From Herbiconiux ginsengi (GTDB taxonomy: Bacteria; Actinomycetota; Actinomycetes; Actinomycetales; Microbacteriaceae), in the NCBI RefSeq assembly GCF_900107435.1, contig NZ_FNPZ01000005.1, forward strand, positions 124,001-188,000: a stretch of DNA of 64,000 nucleotides. The letters run 5' to 3'. The notes beneath the pieces were generated by a model. That model made no database searches. It was not told the origin of the DNA and saw nothing but the letters and a program-made list of their open reading frames with translations. Below, one piece after another: positions 53,417 through 61,504 of the stretch (its first letter is position 1; every line of letters begins with the position of its first letter). Position numbers and translations under genes: made by a program.

Positions 53417-54247
53417 TCAGCGCAGCGAAGCTGAGAGACTCTCCCACGCGTTGTGGGCGGCCTGGTGGGGTGGTTTCTGCCAGAGCAGGTCGTTGAAGAT
53501 CTCGACTTCGATCGGTCCGGTGTAGTGGGCGTCGGCGGTGGCGGAGAGGATGCCGGTGATGTCGATGATCCCGTCGCCCGGAAGCACGCGGGTGAGGAAT
53601 GGTCCGTGTTCGTGCTCCCACGACCAGTCCGCGACCTGTACTGCTGCGATTCTGTTTTCCGCTCCGGCCCGGCGGATCTGCTCGATAAGCTCAGCGTCCC
53701 ACCACACGTTGAAGGTGTCGACGACTACCCCTGCCGTTTCGGGAGGAAACGGGGCCACGACATCAAGCGCGTGGCGGAGGGTGTTCACGACGGACCGACG
53801 GGCGGTGAACATAGGGTGCAGCGGTTCGAGTCCGAGCCGCACCCCGGCTTCCCCAGCTACGGTGGCGATGTCGGCGAACACCTCCGTGACCCGCGTGCGA
53901 GCTCCGGCAAGATCACGCGAGCCGGGCGGTAGTCCCCCGGCGAGCACGACCAACGCGGCGGCTCCGAGCTGATGCGCGTCATCGATCGCACGTCGTGCGT
54001 CTGCGACCGTGTGCCGATCGGTAGAAAGCACACACCGGCACAAGGTGGACACCTGAAGGCCGTGATCTGCCACGACCTTGGCCGCCTGCCTCGCCGTCTT
54101 TCCATCGTAGGTTTCTCGCCACAGCCCCACGTTTCGTGCTCCAGTGGCCGCGATCGCGTCGAGGGCGACGTGCAGGGGTGGATTTCCGAGGGTGACGGTG
54201 TTGATCGACAGGCGTGTTTCTGCCACTCGGCGTGGAAGTGCGTTCAC
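53417..54247 (-). CDS. Sugar phosphate isomerase/epimerase-like TIM barrel
   Basis: 276 residues from GTG 54247, which overlaps the GMC oxidoreductase stop (GTGA). AP-endonuclease-2-like TIM barrel: RLSINTVTLGNPPLHVALDAIAATG, GLEPLHPMFTARRS (metal Glu), VVDTFNVWWDAE and VEIFNDLLW with the last metal ligands. Members are epimerases, isomerases or lyases acting on sugars, keto-sugars and inositols. With a GMC oxidoreductase next to it, it may process the keto product. Last gene of the minus-strand operon. Confidence 0.85.
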   Translation of the reverse strand: MNALPRRVAETRLSINTVTLGNPPLHVALDAIAATGARNVGLWRETYDGKTARQAAKVVADHGLQVSTLCRCVLSTDRHTVADARRAIDDAHQLGAAALVVLAGGLPPGSRDLAGARTRVTEVFADIATVAGEAGVRLGLEPLHPMFTARRSVVNTLRHALDVVAPFPPETAGVVVDTFNVWWDAELIEQIRRAGAENRIAAVQVADWSWEHEHGPFLTRVLPGDGIIDITGILSATADAHYTGPIEVEIFNDLLWQKPPHQAAHNAWESLSASLR

Positions 54248-55806
54248 AGCGTGCTCTGTTGAAGTAGCCAGGCCGCTTGCCGGAGCGCAAGAGCGACTAT
54301 TGTGAGGGTCGGGTTGGCGGCGGCGCTGGTGGTGAACACGGACCCGTCCGAGACAAACAGGTTGGGTACCCCGTGCACGCGCCCCCACCTGTCTACGACG
54401 CCGTCGTCGGGGTGGGCACTCATGCGGGCGGTACCGAGGTTGTGGCCGGACGGCGTCGGAGGGGCAGTCGAGACGCTGGCAGCGTCCACAGCGCCATACA
54501 GGGCACGGGACTTTGTATAGGCGTCTTCGCGCATCGCCACGTCGGCAGGATGATCGTCGTAGTGCACATTGGGTACGGGCAGGCCATGCTGGTCGACCCG
54601 GTCACCGAGTGTGATCCGATTGGTCGCCTGGGACATGTCCTCACCGCTGATCCAGATGCCGGCCGTGTGGGAGTAGTGCTCCATCATTTCAGCGAACTCG
54701 CGCCCCCAACCATGCGGCTGCGCGAATCGGGCGAAGGCGATGGGGCCGAGCGCGATCAGTTCAAGGTAGTAGCCCCCCGCAAAAGCACGATGCGGGTCGT
54801 GGCGGGACTCATCGGCGATAATCCCAGCCATGGATTCGCCCCGGTGGAAGTTCACTGGCCGTTCGAACCGGGCGAACACGTTCCCGGACACGTGGCGTGT
54901 GTAGTGTCGCCCCACCTGATCGGAGTGATTGCCGAGCCCGGCGGGGGAACGTCGACTCGTAGATAGCAGCAGCAGCCGTGGAGTTTCGATCGCGTTGCCG
55001 GCAACAGCAACGGCCCGGGCCCGCTGGAACTGTACGGCTCCGGAACCGTCCAGGTAAGCCACCCCGGTGACCCGCCCGTTCTCACCTTGTTCGATGGAGA
55101 ACGCGTGCGAGTTGGCGCGCAGATCAAGGTTGCCCGTGGCGATGGCCCGCGGTATCTCGCTGACCAGCGGCGACCATTTGGAACCCTGTCGGTCGCCCTG
55201 GAAGTTGAATCCGTCCTGGACGGTACCGGGGCGACCGTCGTACGGGTCGACGTTGGTCGCGTAGGGCCCGGTGGCGAAGTGCCGGTAGCCCACTCTCTCG
55301 GCGCCTGCGGCGAAGACTTTGTAGTTGTTGTTCGCGGGCAGCGGCCGCCGGCCGTGCCGGTGCGATACACCGAGCCGACGCTCCGCTTCGGCGTAATGGG
55401 CGATCAGGTCGGGCAGGCCAATAGGCCAGTCCGCAATGCTGGTGCCGCTGATCTCACCGTAGGTTGTGCGCGCCGCGAACTCGTGCGCTTTGAACCGGGG
55501 GGTGAGTCCGGTCCAGATAAGTGTGGTCCCACCCACTGCTTTGACCATGTTCGCTGGACTACCGGGAAAATCGTTCCCGAGCTGCCAGGTACCGGAGGTT
55601 GTGCGCAGGTCGTTCCATCCCAGGAGGCGTTGCGCTTCGCGTTCATCGTTGACGAAGTCCTCCTTTGCCAGCCACGGGCCAGCTTCTAGCATCACGACCT
55701 TCTTGCCGGCCTGGGTGAGAACCGAGGCGAGGGTTGCGCCACCAGGACCGCTTCCAATGACAACGAGGACGTCTTCATCAGCGAGATCGAATCGTCTGCT
55801 CACCAC
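54244..55806 (-). CDS. GMC-family FAD oxidoreductase, large subunit
   Basis: 520 residues. FAD-binding GSGPGGATLASVL near residue 18, GGTTLIWTGLTPR near 92, and C-terminal SGHNLGTARM near 450 and AANPTLTIVALA near 495 with the His/Asn catalytic pair of GMC enzymes. It oxidises an alcohol or sugar hydroxyl. There is no Tat signal, so it is cytoplasmic. Paired with the small subunit-like gene at 55,800 (7-base overlap), as in gluconate/sorbitol-type dehydrogenases and actinobacterial glycoside 3-oxidases. No cytochrome subunit is present. Confidence 0.88.
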   Translation of the reverse strand: MVSRRFDLADEDVLVVIGSGPGGATLASVLTQAGKKVVMLEAGPWLAKEDFVNDEREAQRLLGWNDLRTTSGTWQLGNDFPGSPANMVKAVGGTTLIWTGLTPRFKAHEFAARTTYGEISGTSIADWPIGLPDLIAHYAEAERRLGVSHRHGRRPLPANNNYKVFAAGAERVGYRHFATGPYATNVDPYDGRPGTVQDGFNFQGDRQGSKWSPLVSEIPRAIATGNLDLRANSHAFSIEQGENGRVTGVAYLDGSGAVQFQRARAVAVAGNAIETPRLLLLSTSRRSPAGLGNHSDQVGRHYTRHVSGNVFARFERPVNFHRGESMAGIIADESRHDPHRAFAGGYYLELIALGPIAFARFAQPHGWGREFAEMMEHYSHTAGIWISGEDMSQATNRITLGDRVDQHGLPVPNVHYDDHPADVAMREDAYTKSRALYGAVDAASVSTAPPTPSGHNLGTARMSAHPDDGVVDRWGRVHGVPNLFVSDGSVFTTSAAANPTLTIVALALRQAAWLLQQSTL

Positions 55807-56261
55807 GGCTCACCGTCGCCTAGCGTGTGGTCGGGCCCGATCTCGATCATTGGCTCGGTGGATTCCGCAATGCGTGGTTCGGGCAGCCATGTCAGATCGT
55901 TGAATCCGCGGTGGAGGTATCCGCCAAGGTGATGCGACGGGCCTTCATATCCGATTCGCGCCCACACCGCCGGATCCCCGTAAATGCTGGGGATGACCAG
56001 TTGACGGAAGGCGCGGAACCAGTCTTCATCAGTTTGACCTTCCAGCCATGTCAGCAATAGCTCGTCGCTCGCATCCGGCTCCCTGATCTGTTCGAGCGCG
56101 CGGCGAATCCGCAGACCGACAAGAGGGTCGGTGGCAGCGTGTGCCAGCGCATCTGCGGCGGCACACCGGTAGACCTCGTCGGGGACGTCATGCGGAAAGG
56201 CGATCCGCGCGACGCGTGCCCCGATAGAGACGAGCTCGTCTGCGACTGAGTCGTGTTGCAT
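55800..56261 (-). CDS. Gluconate 2-dehydrogenase subunit 3-like small subunit
   Basis: 153 residues, helical at the N-terminus, ending in SIYGDPAVWARIGYEGP and HLGGYLHRGFNDLTWLPEP, which resembles the C-terminus of subunit-3-type partners of GMC dehydrogenases. No signal peptide, unlike the periplasmic gluconate dehydrogenase subunit 3. Gene overlap with the GMC subunit supports a complex. Family assignment is by local similarity only. Confidence 0.7.
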   Translation of the reverse strand: MQHDSVADELVSIGARVARIAFPHDVPDEVYRCAAADALAHAATDPLVGLRIRRALEQIREPDASDELLLTWLEGQTDEDWFRAFRQLVIPSIYGDPAVWARIGYEGPSHHLGGYLHRGFNDLTWLPEPRIAESTEPMIEIGPDHTLGDGEPW

Positions 56262-56284
56262 AAGAATGTTGTGTCGGTTGTGGC

Positions 56285-56716
56285 TTAGCCCAGTGCTGCC
56301 ACACCCGCCTCGGCGATCAGTTGGTCCTGCTCGTTGCTGCCTCCGCTGACACCTACCGCTCCGACGACATCACCGTCAGAGAGTACGGGGAGGCCGCCCG
56401 CGAGCGGGGTGAGGCGGTCGATGCTCTTCAGCCCGTAGCCGAATTCGGGGTCGCCCTGAGAGATGCCGTACCAGGCGTTGGTGGGTGTGTTGGTGCTGGC
56501 GGCGCTGAAGGCCTTATCTTGCGCGACCTGCACACTGGCAAACGGGGCATCGTCAAGACGTTCGAGCAGGATGAGGCGTCCCGCCGCGTCAGTGACCGCG
56601 ACGGTCACGGGGATGGAAAGGGACTGGGCGTGTTCGATAGCGGCACGCACGATGGCACGCGCCCCGTCGATAGTGAGCTGGCGAGTGGTGCGCACGAGGG
56701 CGTTGTGGGTAGTCAT
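56285..56716 (-). CDS. GlcG/HbpS-like small protein
   Basis: 143 residues of the GlcG/PduO-C/HbpS fold: VAVTDAAGRLILLERLDDAP, KAFSAASTNTPT, GGLPVLSDGDVVGAVGVSGG and DQLIAEAGVAAL are the standard conserved segments. Such proteins bind heme or corrin-like cofactors, or accompany alcohol and glycolate dehydrogenases; the exact role is usually unknown. GGAGAACCACA precedes the ATG. No export signal. Confidence 0.85.
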   Translation of the reverse strand: MTTHNALVRTTRQLTIDGARAIVRAAIEHAQSLSIPVTVAVTDAAGRLILLERLDDAPFASVQVAQDKAFSAASTNTPTNAWYGISQGDPEFGYGLKSIDRLTPLAGGLPVLSDGDVVGAVGVSGGSNEQDQLIAEAGVAALG

Positions 56717-56736
56717 TGTGGTTCTCCAGGTGGTGG

Positions 56737-57765
56737 TTAGGGGATGAGGAGGGGACGGCCCACGACCCGGCCAGCTCGCATGTCGCCGATGGCTGACTGG
56801 AAGTCTTCGAGCGCGTAGCTGGTGTACGGAGATCGGATTGCAGGTGCGCGGGTGTGGACGAGCGCTTCGAGTTCGGTGTGAGTGCCGACGAGGTTGAACA
56901 GGATGGTCAATTCGGCAACGACCGCGGTGAGTGTGTCGATGGTGAGGGTTCCTCCGGCGCCGACGATGGAGACCGTGCCGCCTCGGGCGGCGAGCGCGAC
57001 CGCGATGTCGGCGCTATCGGACGAGCCGACGAAATCGAACACCAGATCGTATCCATCCGGCGCAATCGTGCGTGCTTGATCCTGAGCGCGTGCGCCAACG
57101 CTCGTGACGACCTCGTTGGCGCCGAGCTCGCGGGCCAGAGCGGTCTTTGCGGGGTTCGGTTCCAACGCGACGATCCTGCCAGGAATTGCCGCGCGCAGGA
57201 GCTGCAGGCCGAACAGGCCAACGCCTCCTAAACCGATCACGGCGGCGTTGGTACCGGTCGGAAAAGTGCGGAGCGCCCTCTGGACCGCATGGTAGGCAGT
57301 CAGGCCCGCGTCGGTGAGTGGGCACAGCGCGAGCAGATCGGCGTCCGCGTCCACCCGGACGAGTGCTCGCTCGTCGACACGAATGTACTCCGCCCAGCCG
57401 CCTAGTGTGGACCCGTCCACGCCGGGGAAGGTTCGCGTGGGGCAGTACATGTCGGCGCCGCGTCGGCACGCGGCGCACACCCCACAGGTGGAGACCGGGT
57501 GAAGGATGACCGCATCACCGATGGCGACCGCCGTGACAGCCTCGCCAACTTCGCGCACCCACCCGGTTGTTTCATGGCCCGGCACGTAGGGGAAGTGCGG
57601 CACACCGTACGCGGCCACCAAACCCCCTTGCATCGTCTCGATATCGGTCTGGCACACCCCTGCCGCCGCGACCTGCACGATCACATCTGTCGGACGACGC
57701 AAAAGAGGCGTTTCGATATCCCTGAGCGCCACACGCCCGAATTCTTCGATGACGACCGCCTTCAC
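56737..57765 (-). CDS. Zinc-dependent alcohol dehydrogenase (MDR)
   Basis: 342 residues. Catalytic zinc ligands C38, H64/E65 (GHETTG) and a Cys near 148; structural zinc C94, C97, C100 and C108; NAD(P) motif GLGGVG near 175. GTG start overlaps the DapA-family gene stop (GTGA). Oxidises a primary or secondary alcohol to aldehyde or ketone. Fits between aldolase and GMC steps in the operon, but the substrate is not inferable. Confidence 0.92.
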   Translation of the reverse strand: MKAVVIEEFGRVALRDIETPLLRRPTDVIVQVAAAGVCQTDIETMQGGLVAAYGVPHFPYVPGHETTGWVREVGEAVTAVAIGDAVILHPVSTCGVCAACRRGADMYCPTRTFPGVDGSTLGGWAEYIRVDERALVRVDADADLLALCPLTDAGLTAYHAVQRALRTFPTGTNAAVIGLGGVGLFGLQLLRAAIPGRIVALEPNPAKTALARELGANEVVTSVGARAQDQARTIAPDGYDLVFDFVGSSDSADIAVALAARGGTVSIVGAGGTLTIDTLTAVVAELTILFNLVGTHTELEALVHTRAPAIRSPYTSYALEDFQSAIGDMRAGRVVGRPLLIP

Positions 57766-58775
57766 GCCGTCACCTCGAACGGGGCAAAGGTGCGATCCAC
57801 GGCGGCGAGCATGCGTTCTCGGTCTGCCTCCGCCACCGGCCGCAGAGGGGCGCGAAGGTGGGCCGCGTCGATGACACCAAGGTGCACGAGAGCCTCCTTG
57901 AGGCGAGAACGGTTGTCGCGGATCGGTTCGCCGTACATCACTGAGGCTAGCGGCGCGATCCGCTCAGCGTCCCAACGGATCGCCTCGGCGATACGGCCGG
58001 CGTGCACCAGGTCATGCAGCCGTAGAGTTGCCGCGCCTGCCAGGCCCGCGAAACCGAGGAGGCTGCCGTGAGCGCCGAGGATGTAAGACTCGAGGATGAA
58101 GTTGTCGCATCCGGTGAGAAGCTCCACGTTGGGGAAACTCTGCGTCAGCAAGTCGCGTGTGCGCACGTAGGCGCGCGCATCGAACGAGGCGTCCTTGACC
58201 GCAGCGATCAGGTCCGGCACCGCGCACAGCGGCGCGAGGGTGTCCGGTGTCAGGGTGACGCCACCCACATCGGCCATCAGGCTAAATGCGATCAGTGGAA
58301 GCCCCGCCTCCCGAGTGGCGGAGTAGTACCCGACAAGCGCGTCTGTGCTCACAGTCGTACCCGCGAACGCGGGCGGGGTGAACATGAGCAGAGCATCCGT
58401 CCCTGCCGTGGCAAGATCGCTCGCAAGCTGCTTCGCGGCACGGTCGTGGGTGGCGATCAGCCCTGACACGAGGTAGACGGTGTCCCCGAATTCTTCCCGC
58501 ACCGCGTCGGCCGTCCGCAGCCGCTCCGGGTTGTCCAAGTGTGCTCCTTCGCCGGTGTCGGCGTTGATCGCGAAGGCGGTTATGCCCTGCTCATCTGCCA
58601 GCCACCGCAAATATCGGCGGAAGGCAACGAAGTCAGGGTCTCCGTTGGCCGCCATCGGAAGGGCGACGGATGCGATCACCTTGTGGGACGCGATTGTCAT
58701 GTGGTGGGGTCCATTCTCTTCGGTCTCTTCCGCGAGGGTCGCGTTGGCGGGTGGATGGTTGCGGAGCTCTGTCAC
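57762..58775 (-). CDS. Dihydrodipicolinate synthase (DapA) family aldolase/lyase
   Basis: 337 residues if started at GTG 58775, which overlaps the RibB stop (GTGA) like its neighbours; an internal ATG at 58700 gives 312 residues, closer to the family length, but with a weak ribosome site. TIM barrel with Schiff-base Lys K194 in AVKDASFDA and YYSATREAGLP near 150. NADTGEGAHL is the usual GTTGE-type substrate loop in variant form. The family includes lyases for keto-acids and aromatic or heterocyclic intermediates, so it need not make dipicolinate. Confidence 0.88.
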   Translation of the reverse strand: MTELRNHPPANATLAEETEENGPHHMTIASHKVIASVALPMAANGDPDFVAFRRYLRWLADEQGITAFAINADTGEGAHLDNPERLRTADAVREEFGDTVYLVSGLIATHDRAAKQLASDLATAGTDALLMFTPPAFAGTTVSTDALVGYYSATREAGLPLIAFSLMADVGGVTLTPDTLAPLCAVPDLIAAVKDASFDARAYVRTRDLLTQSFPNVELLTGCDNFILESYILGAHGSLLGFAGLAGAATLRLHDLVHAGRIAEAIRWDAERIAPLASVMYGEPIRDNRSRLKEALVHLGVIDAAHLRAPLRPVAEADRERMLAAVDRTFAPFEVTA

Positions 58776-59446
58776 GGCACACGCTGCCTAGACGACGCGG
58801 GCCGATGCGGCTGCGTCCTATCGCGCTCATTCAGCCAATCGATCAGGCACTCGATAGAGGTCACGGGCAGGCCGTCCCGATCACCGGTGGTCAACAGTTC
58901 CGCCATCCGCATGGTGGAGCCATCGCTCGAGATCATCTCGCCGATTACGCCTACCGGCGGCAGGCCGGCCGCGCGCAGGAGCTCCACGGCAGCTTCAGTG
59001 TGGCCGGCTCGTTGGCGGACACCGCCGTCCACGGCGCGCACGGGCAGGATGTGTCCGGGTCGGATAAACGACGTAGCCGTCGAGTCCGCGGCCCCCAGAA
59101 GATTCAGCGTACGTGCCCGGTCGTGAGCGCTGATGCCGGTACCAATACCCGTCGCGGCGTCAATCGACACCGTGTAGGCCGTGCGACGAGGGTCCTGGTT
59201 GTCGCGGACCATGAGGGGAAGCTCAAGGGCGTCTGCGAGCTCCCCCGGCAGTGGCGCGCACAGATACCCGGAGGTGTTGCGGACCATCCACGCGATCCAG
59301 TGCGGTGTGGCAAGAGCCGCGGACATGATCGCGTCGCCTTCATTCTCCCGGTCGGCGGCGTCACAGACGAGGACGGGACGGCCGGCACGGAGAGTCTCGA
59401 GCACGTCGGGAACGGACGCCAGCGTGGATGGTGTGCTCACCGTCAC
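58772..59446 (-). CDS. ribB: 3,4-dihydroxy-2-butanone 4-phosphate synthase
   Basis: 224 residues. Motifs CDAADRENEGD (R33-E36), TGISAHDR near 105, GHTEAAVELLRAAGLPP near 150 and GVIGEMISSDGSTMR near 165 are those of RibB, with no GTP cyclohydrolase II domain. Makes the four-carbon riboflavin precursor from ribulose 5-phosphate. Its place between flavin reductase and aldolase, with GTGA overlaps on both sides, suggests it boosts FMN supply for the two-component monooxygenase rather than housekeeping synthesis. Confidence 0.9.
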   Translation of the reverse strand: MTVSTPSTLASVPDVLETLRAGRPVLVCDAADRENEGDAIMSAALATPHWIAWMVRNTSGYLCAPLPGELADALELPLMVRDNQDPRRTAYTVSIDAATGIGTGISAHDRARTLNLLGAADSTATSFIRPGHILPVRAVDGGVRQRAGHTEAAVELLRAAGLPPVGVIGEMISSDGSTMRMAELLTTGDRDGLPVTSIECLIDWLNERDRTQPHRPASSRQRVP

Positions 59447-59937
59447 GTCAGAGTCCGGAAGGCGCGGTCGAAAAACATGAGGGGACGCCGCGTCGTTCCC
59501 TCGATCAGGTCGCGGACGCCACCGACCGCGATCATGTGGTCCCCACCGTCGTGAGTGGCAACCAGCTCACACTCGATCCACGCGACACACCCCGCAAGAC
59601 GAGGCACCCCGGACCGTCCGGGTGTCCACTCGACGTTCTCGAATCTGTCGGTGCCCGATTTGGCGAAGGCGAGTGCCAACTCCTCCTGATGCTCCCCCAG
59701 CACGTTCACCACGAACCGACCTGAGTCGACAATCTTCGGCCAGGACGTGGAGGTGCGGGACACATTGACCGAGATCAACGGCGGAGCGAGCGACAGGGAC
59801 GAGAACGCCTGCAACGTGAAACCCACAGGGCCGTCATCAGTCATTCCGGTGATCACAGTCAACCCCGTGCCGAACAGGGCCATAGTTTCGCGCATAGCCG
59901 CCGCGCCGACAAGTTCCCGTGTTGCTTCCTGAACCAC
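59443..59937 (-). CDS. Flavin reductase (FMN reductase, DIM6/RutF-like)
   Basis: 164 residues: MALFGTGLTVITGMTDDGPVGFTLQAFSSLSLAPPLISVNVS is the typical split-barrel start, spread over residues about 18-60. Reduces FMN with NAD(P)H for the divergent group C monooxygenase at 60,251. GTG start preceded by GAGG. First gene of the eight-gene minus-strand operon. Confidence 0.9.
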   Translation of the reverse strand: MVQEATRELVGAAAMRETMALFGTGLTVITGMTDDGPVGFTLQAFSSLSLAPPLISVNVSRTSTSWPKIVDSGRFVVNVLGEHQEELALAFAKSGTDRFENVEWTPGRSGVPRLAGCVAWIECELVATHDGGDHMIAVGGVRDLIEGTTRRPLMFFDRAFRTLT

Positions 59938-60054
59938 GATGTTCCTCCACTCCTAGATCACCACGAGAAACACCGTCCCATGTGTGAAGGTTGCAGTTCA
60001 AGGGCGGAATGCCGGAAGAATCGACGCAGCTGAATGTGAAAACCCCACACCCAT

Positions 60055-60082
60055 TGGTCAAGCAAATGTGGCAGCTTGACCA
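60055..60082. promoter_or_regulatory. Inverted repeat in divergent promoter region
   Basis: TGGTCAAGC (60055-60063) and GCTTGACCA (60074-60082) are perfect 9-bp arms with a 10-base spacer. The 313-bp region 59,938-60,250 between the flavin reductase and monooxygenase genes holds no gene and this is its only clear symmetric element. Likely binding site of the PucR-type regulator encoded nearby. Confidence 0.55.
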
Positions 60083-60250
60083 TTGTCCTCACCATGCCAC
60101 CCCGCAAAACTGAACCATGATCGAACGACATCGTCGATGAACATGACGGTGATGAGATTCCGGGGCGACGATGCACCGACGTTCGAGACAGGTACTGGAT
60201 CCAACTCGCTCAGGGATGAGGGGGTTGGACGGACTGAAAGAGGATGATGA

Positions 60251-61459
60251 ATGGTCAACAACGGCTTCAAGACTGTCGAGACGATGCGCGGCCCCTTCGA
60301 CCCGGGCGGACAGCCGGACCTGGAAACGGGACAGCCCCTGCAGCTCGGATTCTTCGGCTGGAACGTACGCGCGGGGATGACGGCATCGAAGGCGGTCCTC
60401 ACGGACGAAGCGCGGCTCGCTGACTATTGGGTGTGGGAGCGCTCAAGCAAGCTCATCAAGCTGGCCGAAGATATCGGCTTCGATTACCAAGTGCCGTTCG
60501 GGCGGTGGATCGGTGGGGGCGGCGCCACCAACTTCAACGGCGCGGCGCTGGATTTCCTGGCCAGCGCTGCCGCCACCGCGCCGATCACCGAAAGGATGGG
60601 TGTGATCTCGACCGCACACATCACCTACGGTTTCCACCCCCTGCATATCGCGAAGTTCGGCGCCACCATCGATCACATCTCCAACGGTCGGTGGGGTTTG
60701 AACATCGTGTCGGGCTATCAGGCACAGGAGCGTGCGGCGTTCGGCCGCCTCGACGAACTTGACCACGACGAAGCGTACGACATGGCCGAAGAATTCGTCG
60801 TCCTCATGAAACACCTCTGGCATGAGAAGGAACGCTTCAACTTCGAGGGCAAGTACTACCAGTCCTATGGTGCCGTCGTCGCTCCTGGCCCGTCCCGCAA
60901 CCCTCGGCCGGTGTTGATGAACGCCGGCGGTTCACCCAAGGGCATCGACTTCGCGGTGCGTAACGTCGACGTCGTCTTCACCCTGGCCCCGTCGCTCGAG
61001 GGATACCGGGAAAAAGTGTCCCAAATTCGTGAGCTGTCCACGAAATACAACCGAAAAGTGAAGATCGCGACCATGTCATGGGCATCGATCGAGGCCACCG
61101 ACGAACTGGCCGAAGAACGCCTGGCATGGTACGAGGACCAGATCGACCTGGAGGCCGTCTACGGCTACTACCAGGCCCTCGCCGGAATCGACACCTTCGG
61201 CGCCGGCGACACATCCCCGAAATCAGACGACTACCCCGAGTACAAAGGACTGACCAAAGAGTTCGTCAAAACCTTCAGCCTCGGCATGACATCTCCCCGG
61301 CTCTACGGCTCCCCCGAAACCGTCGCGGAAAAGATTCGTGCACTCCATGATGTCGGCATCGAAAGCCTGTTCATCAACTTCGCCGACCCGCAGAAGGGCC
61401 TGCACCAGATGCAGGACGATGTCTTGCCGATCCTCCGCAAAATGGGGCTTCGCAAGTAG
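60251..61459 (+). CDS. Group C FMNH2-dependent monooxygenase (RutA/SfnG-like LLM)
   Basis: 402 residues. LLM TIM barrel with the layout of two-component monooxygenases: LQLGFFGWNVRAGMTA, LAEDIGFDYQVPFGRW near 75, GVISTAHITYGFHPLHIAK near 115, HISNGRWGLNIVSGYQ near 140, FEGKYYQSYG near 195 and NAGGSPKGIDFA near 222. Family knowledge: uses free FMNH2 and O2 to attack sulfones, pyrimidines or other heterocycles. The flavin reductase gene is divergent and adjacent. Substrate unknown; RutA, SfnG and pyridine monooxygenases all share this architecture. Confidence 0.9.
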   Translation: MVNNGFKTVETMRGPFDPGGQPDLETGQPLQLGFFGWNVRAGMTASKAVLTDEARLADYWVWERSSKLIKLAEDIGFDYQVPFGRWIGGGGATNFNGAALDFLASAAATAPITERMGVISTAHITYGFHPLHIAKFGATIDHISNGRWGLNIVSGYQAQERAAFGRLDELDHDEAYDMAEEFVVLMKHLWHEKERFNFEGKYYQSYGAVVAPGPSRNPRPVLMNAGGSPKGIDFAVRNVDVVFTLAPSLEGYREKVSQIRELSTKYNRKVKIATMSWASIEATDELAEERLAWYEDQIDLEAVYGYYQALAGIDTFGAGDTSPKSDDYPEYKGLTKEFVKTFSLGMTSPRLYGSPETVAEKIRALHDVGIESLFINFADPQKGLHQMQDDVLPILRKMGLRK

Positions 61460-61504
61460 ACCACCGATCAGAACAGACAGGTTCGCAATGCCGCCGCCCT
61501 CACC

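Noticed and set aside
59443-61459. Riboflavin catabolism (RcaE-type lyase with flavin reductase)
   Set aside because: No riboflavin kinase or ribokinase gene is nearby, and the RibB protein makes rather than degrades flavin precursor.
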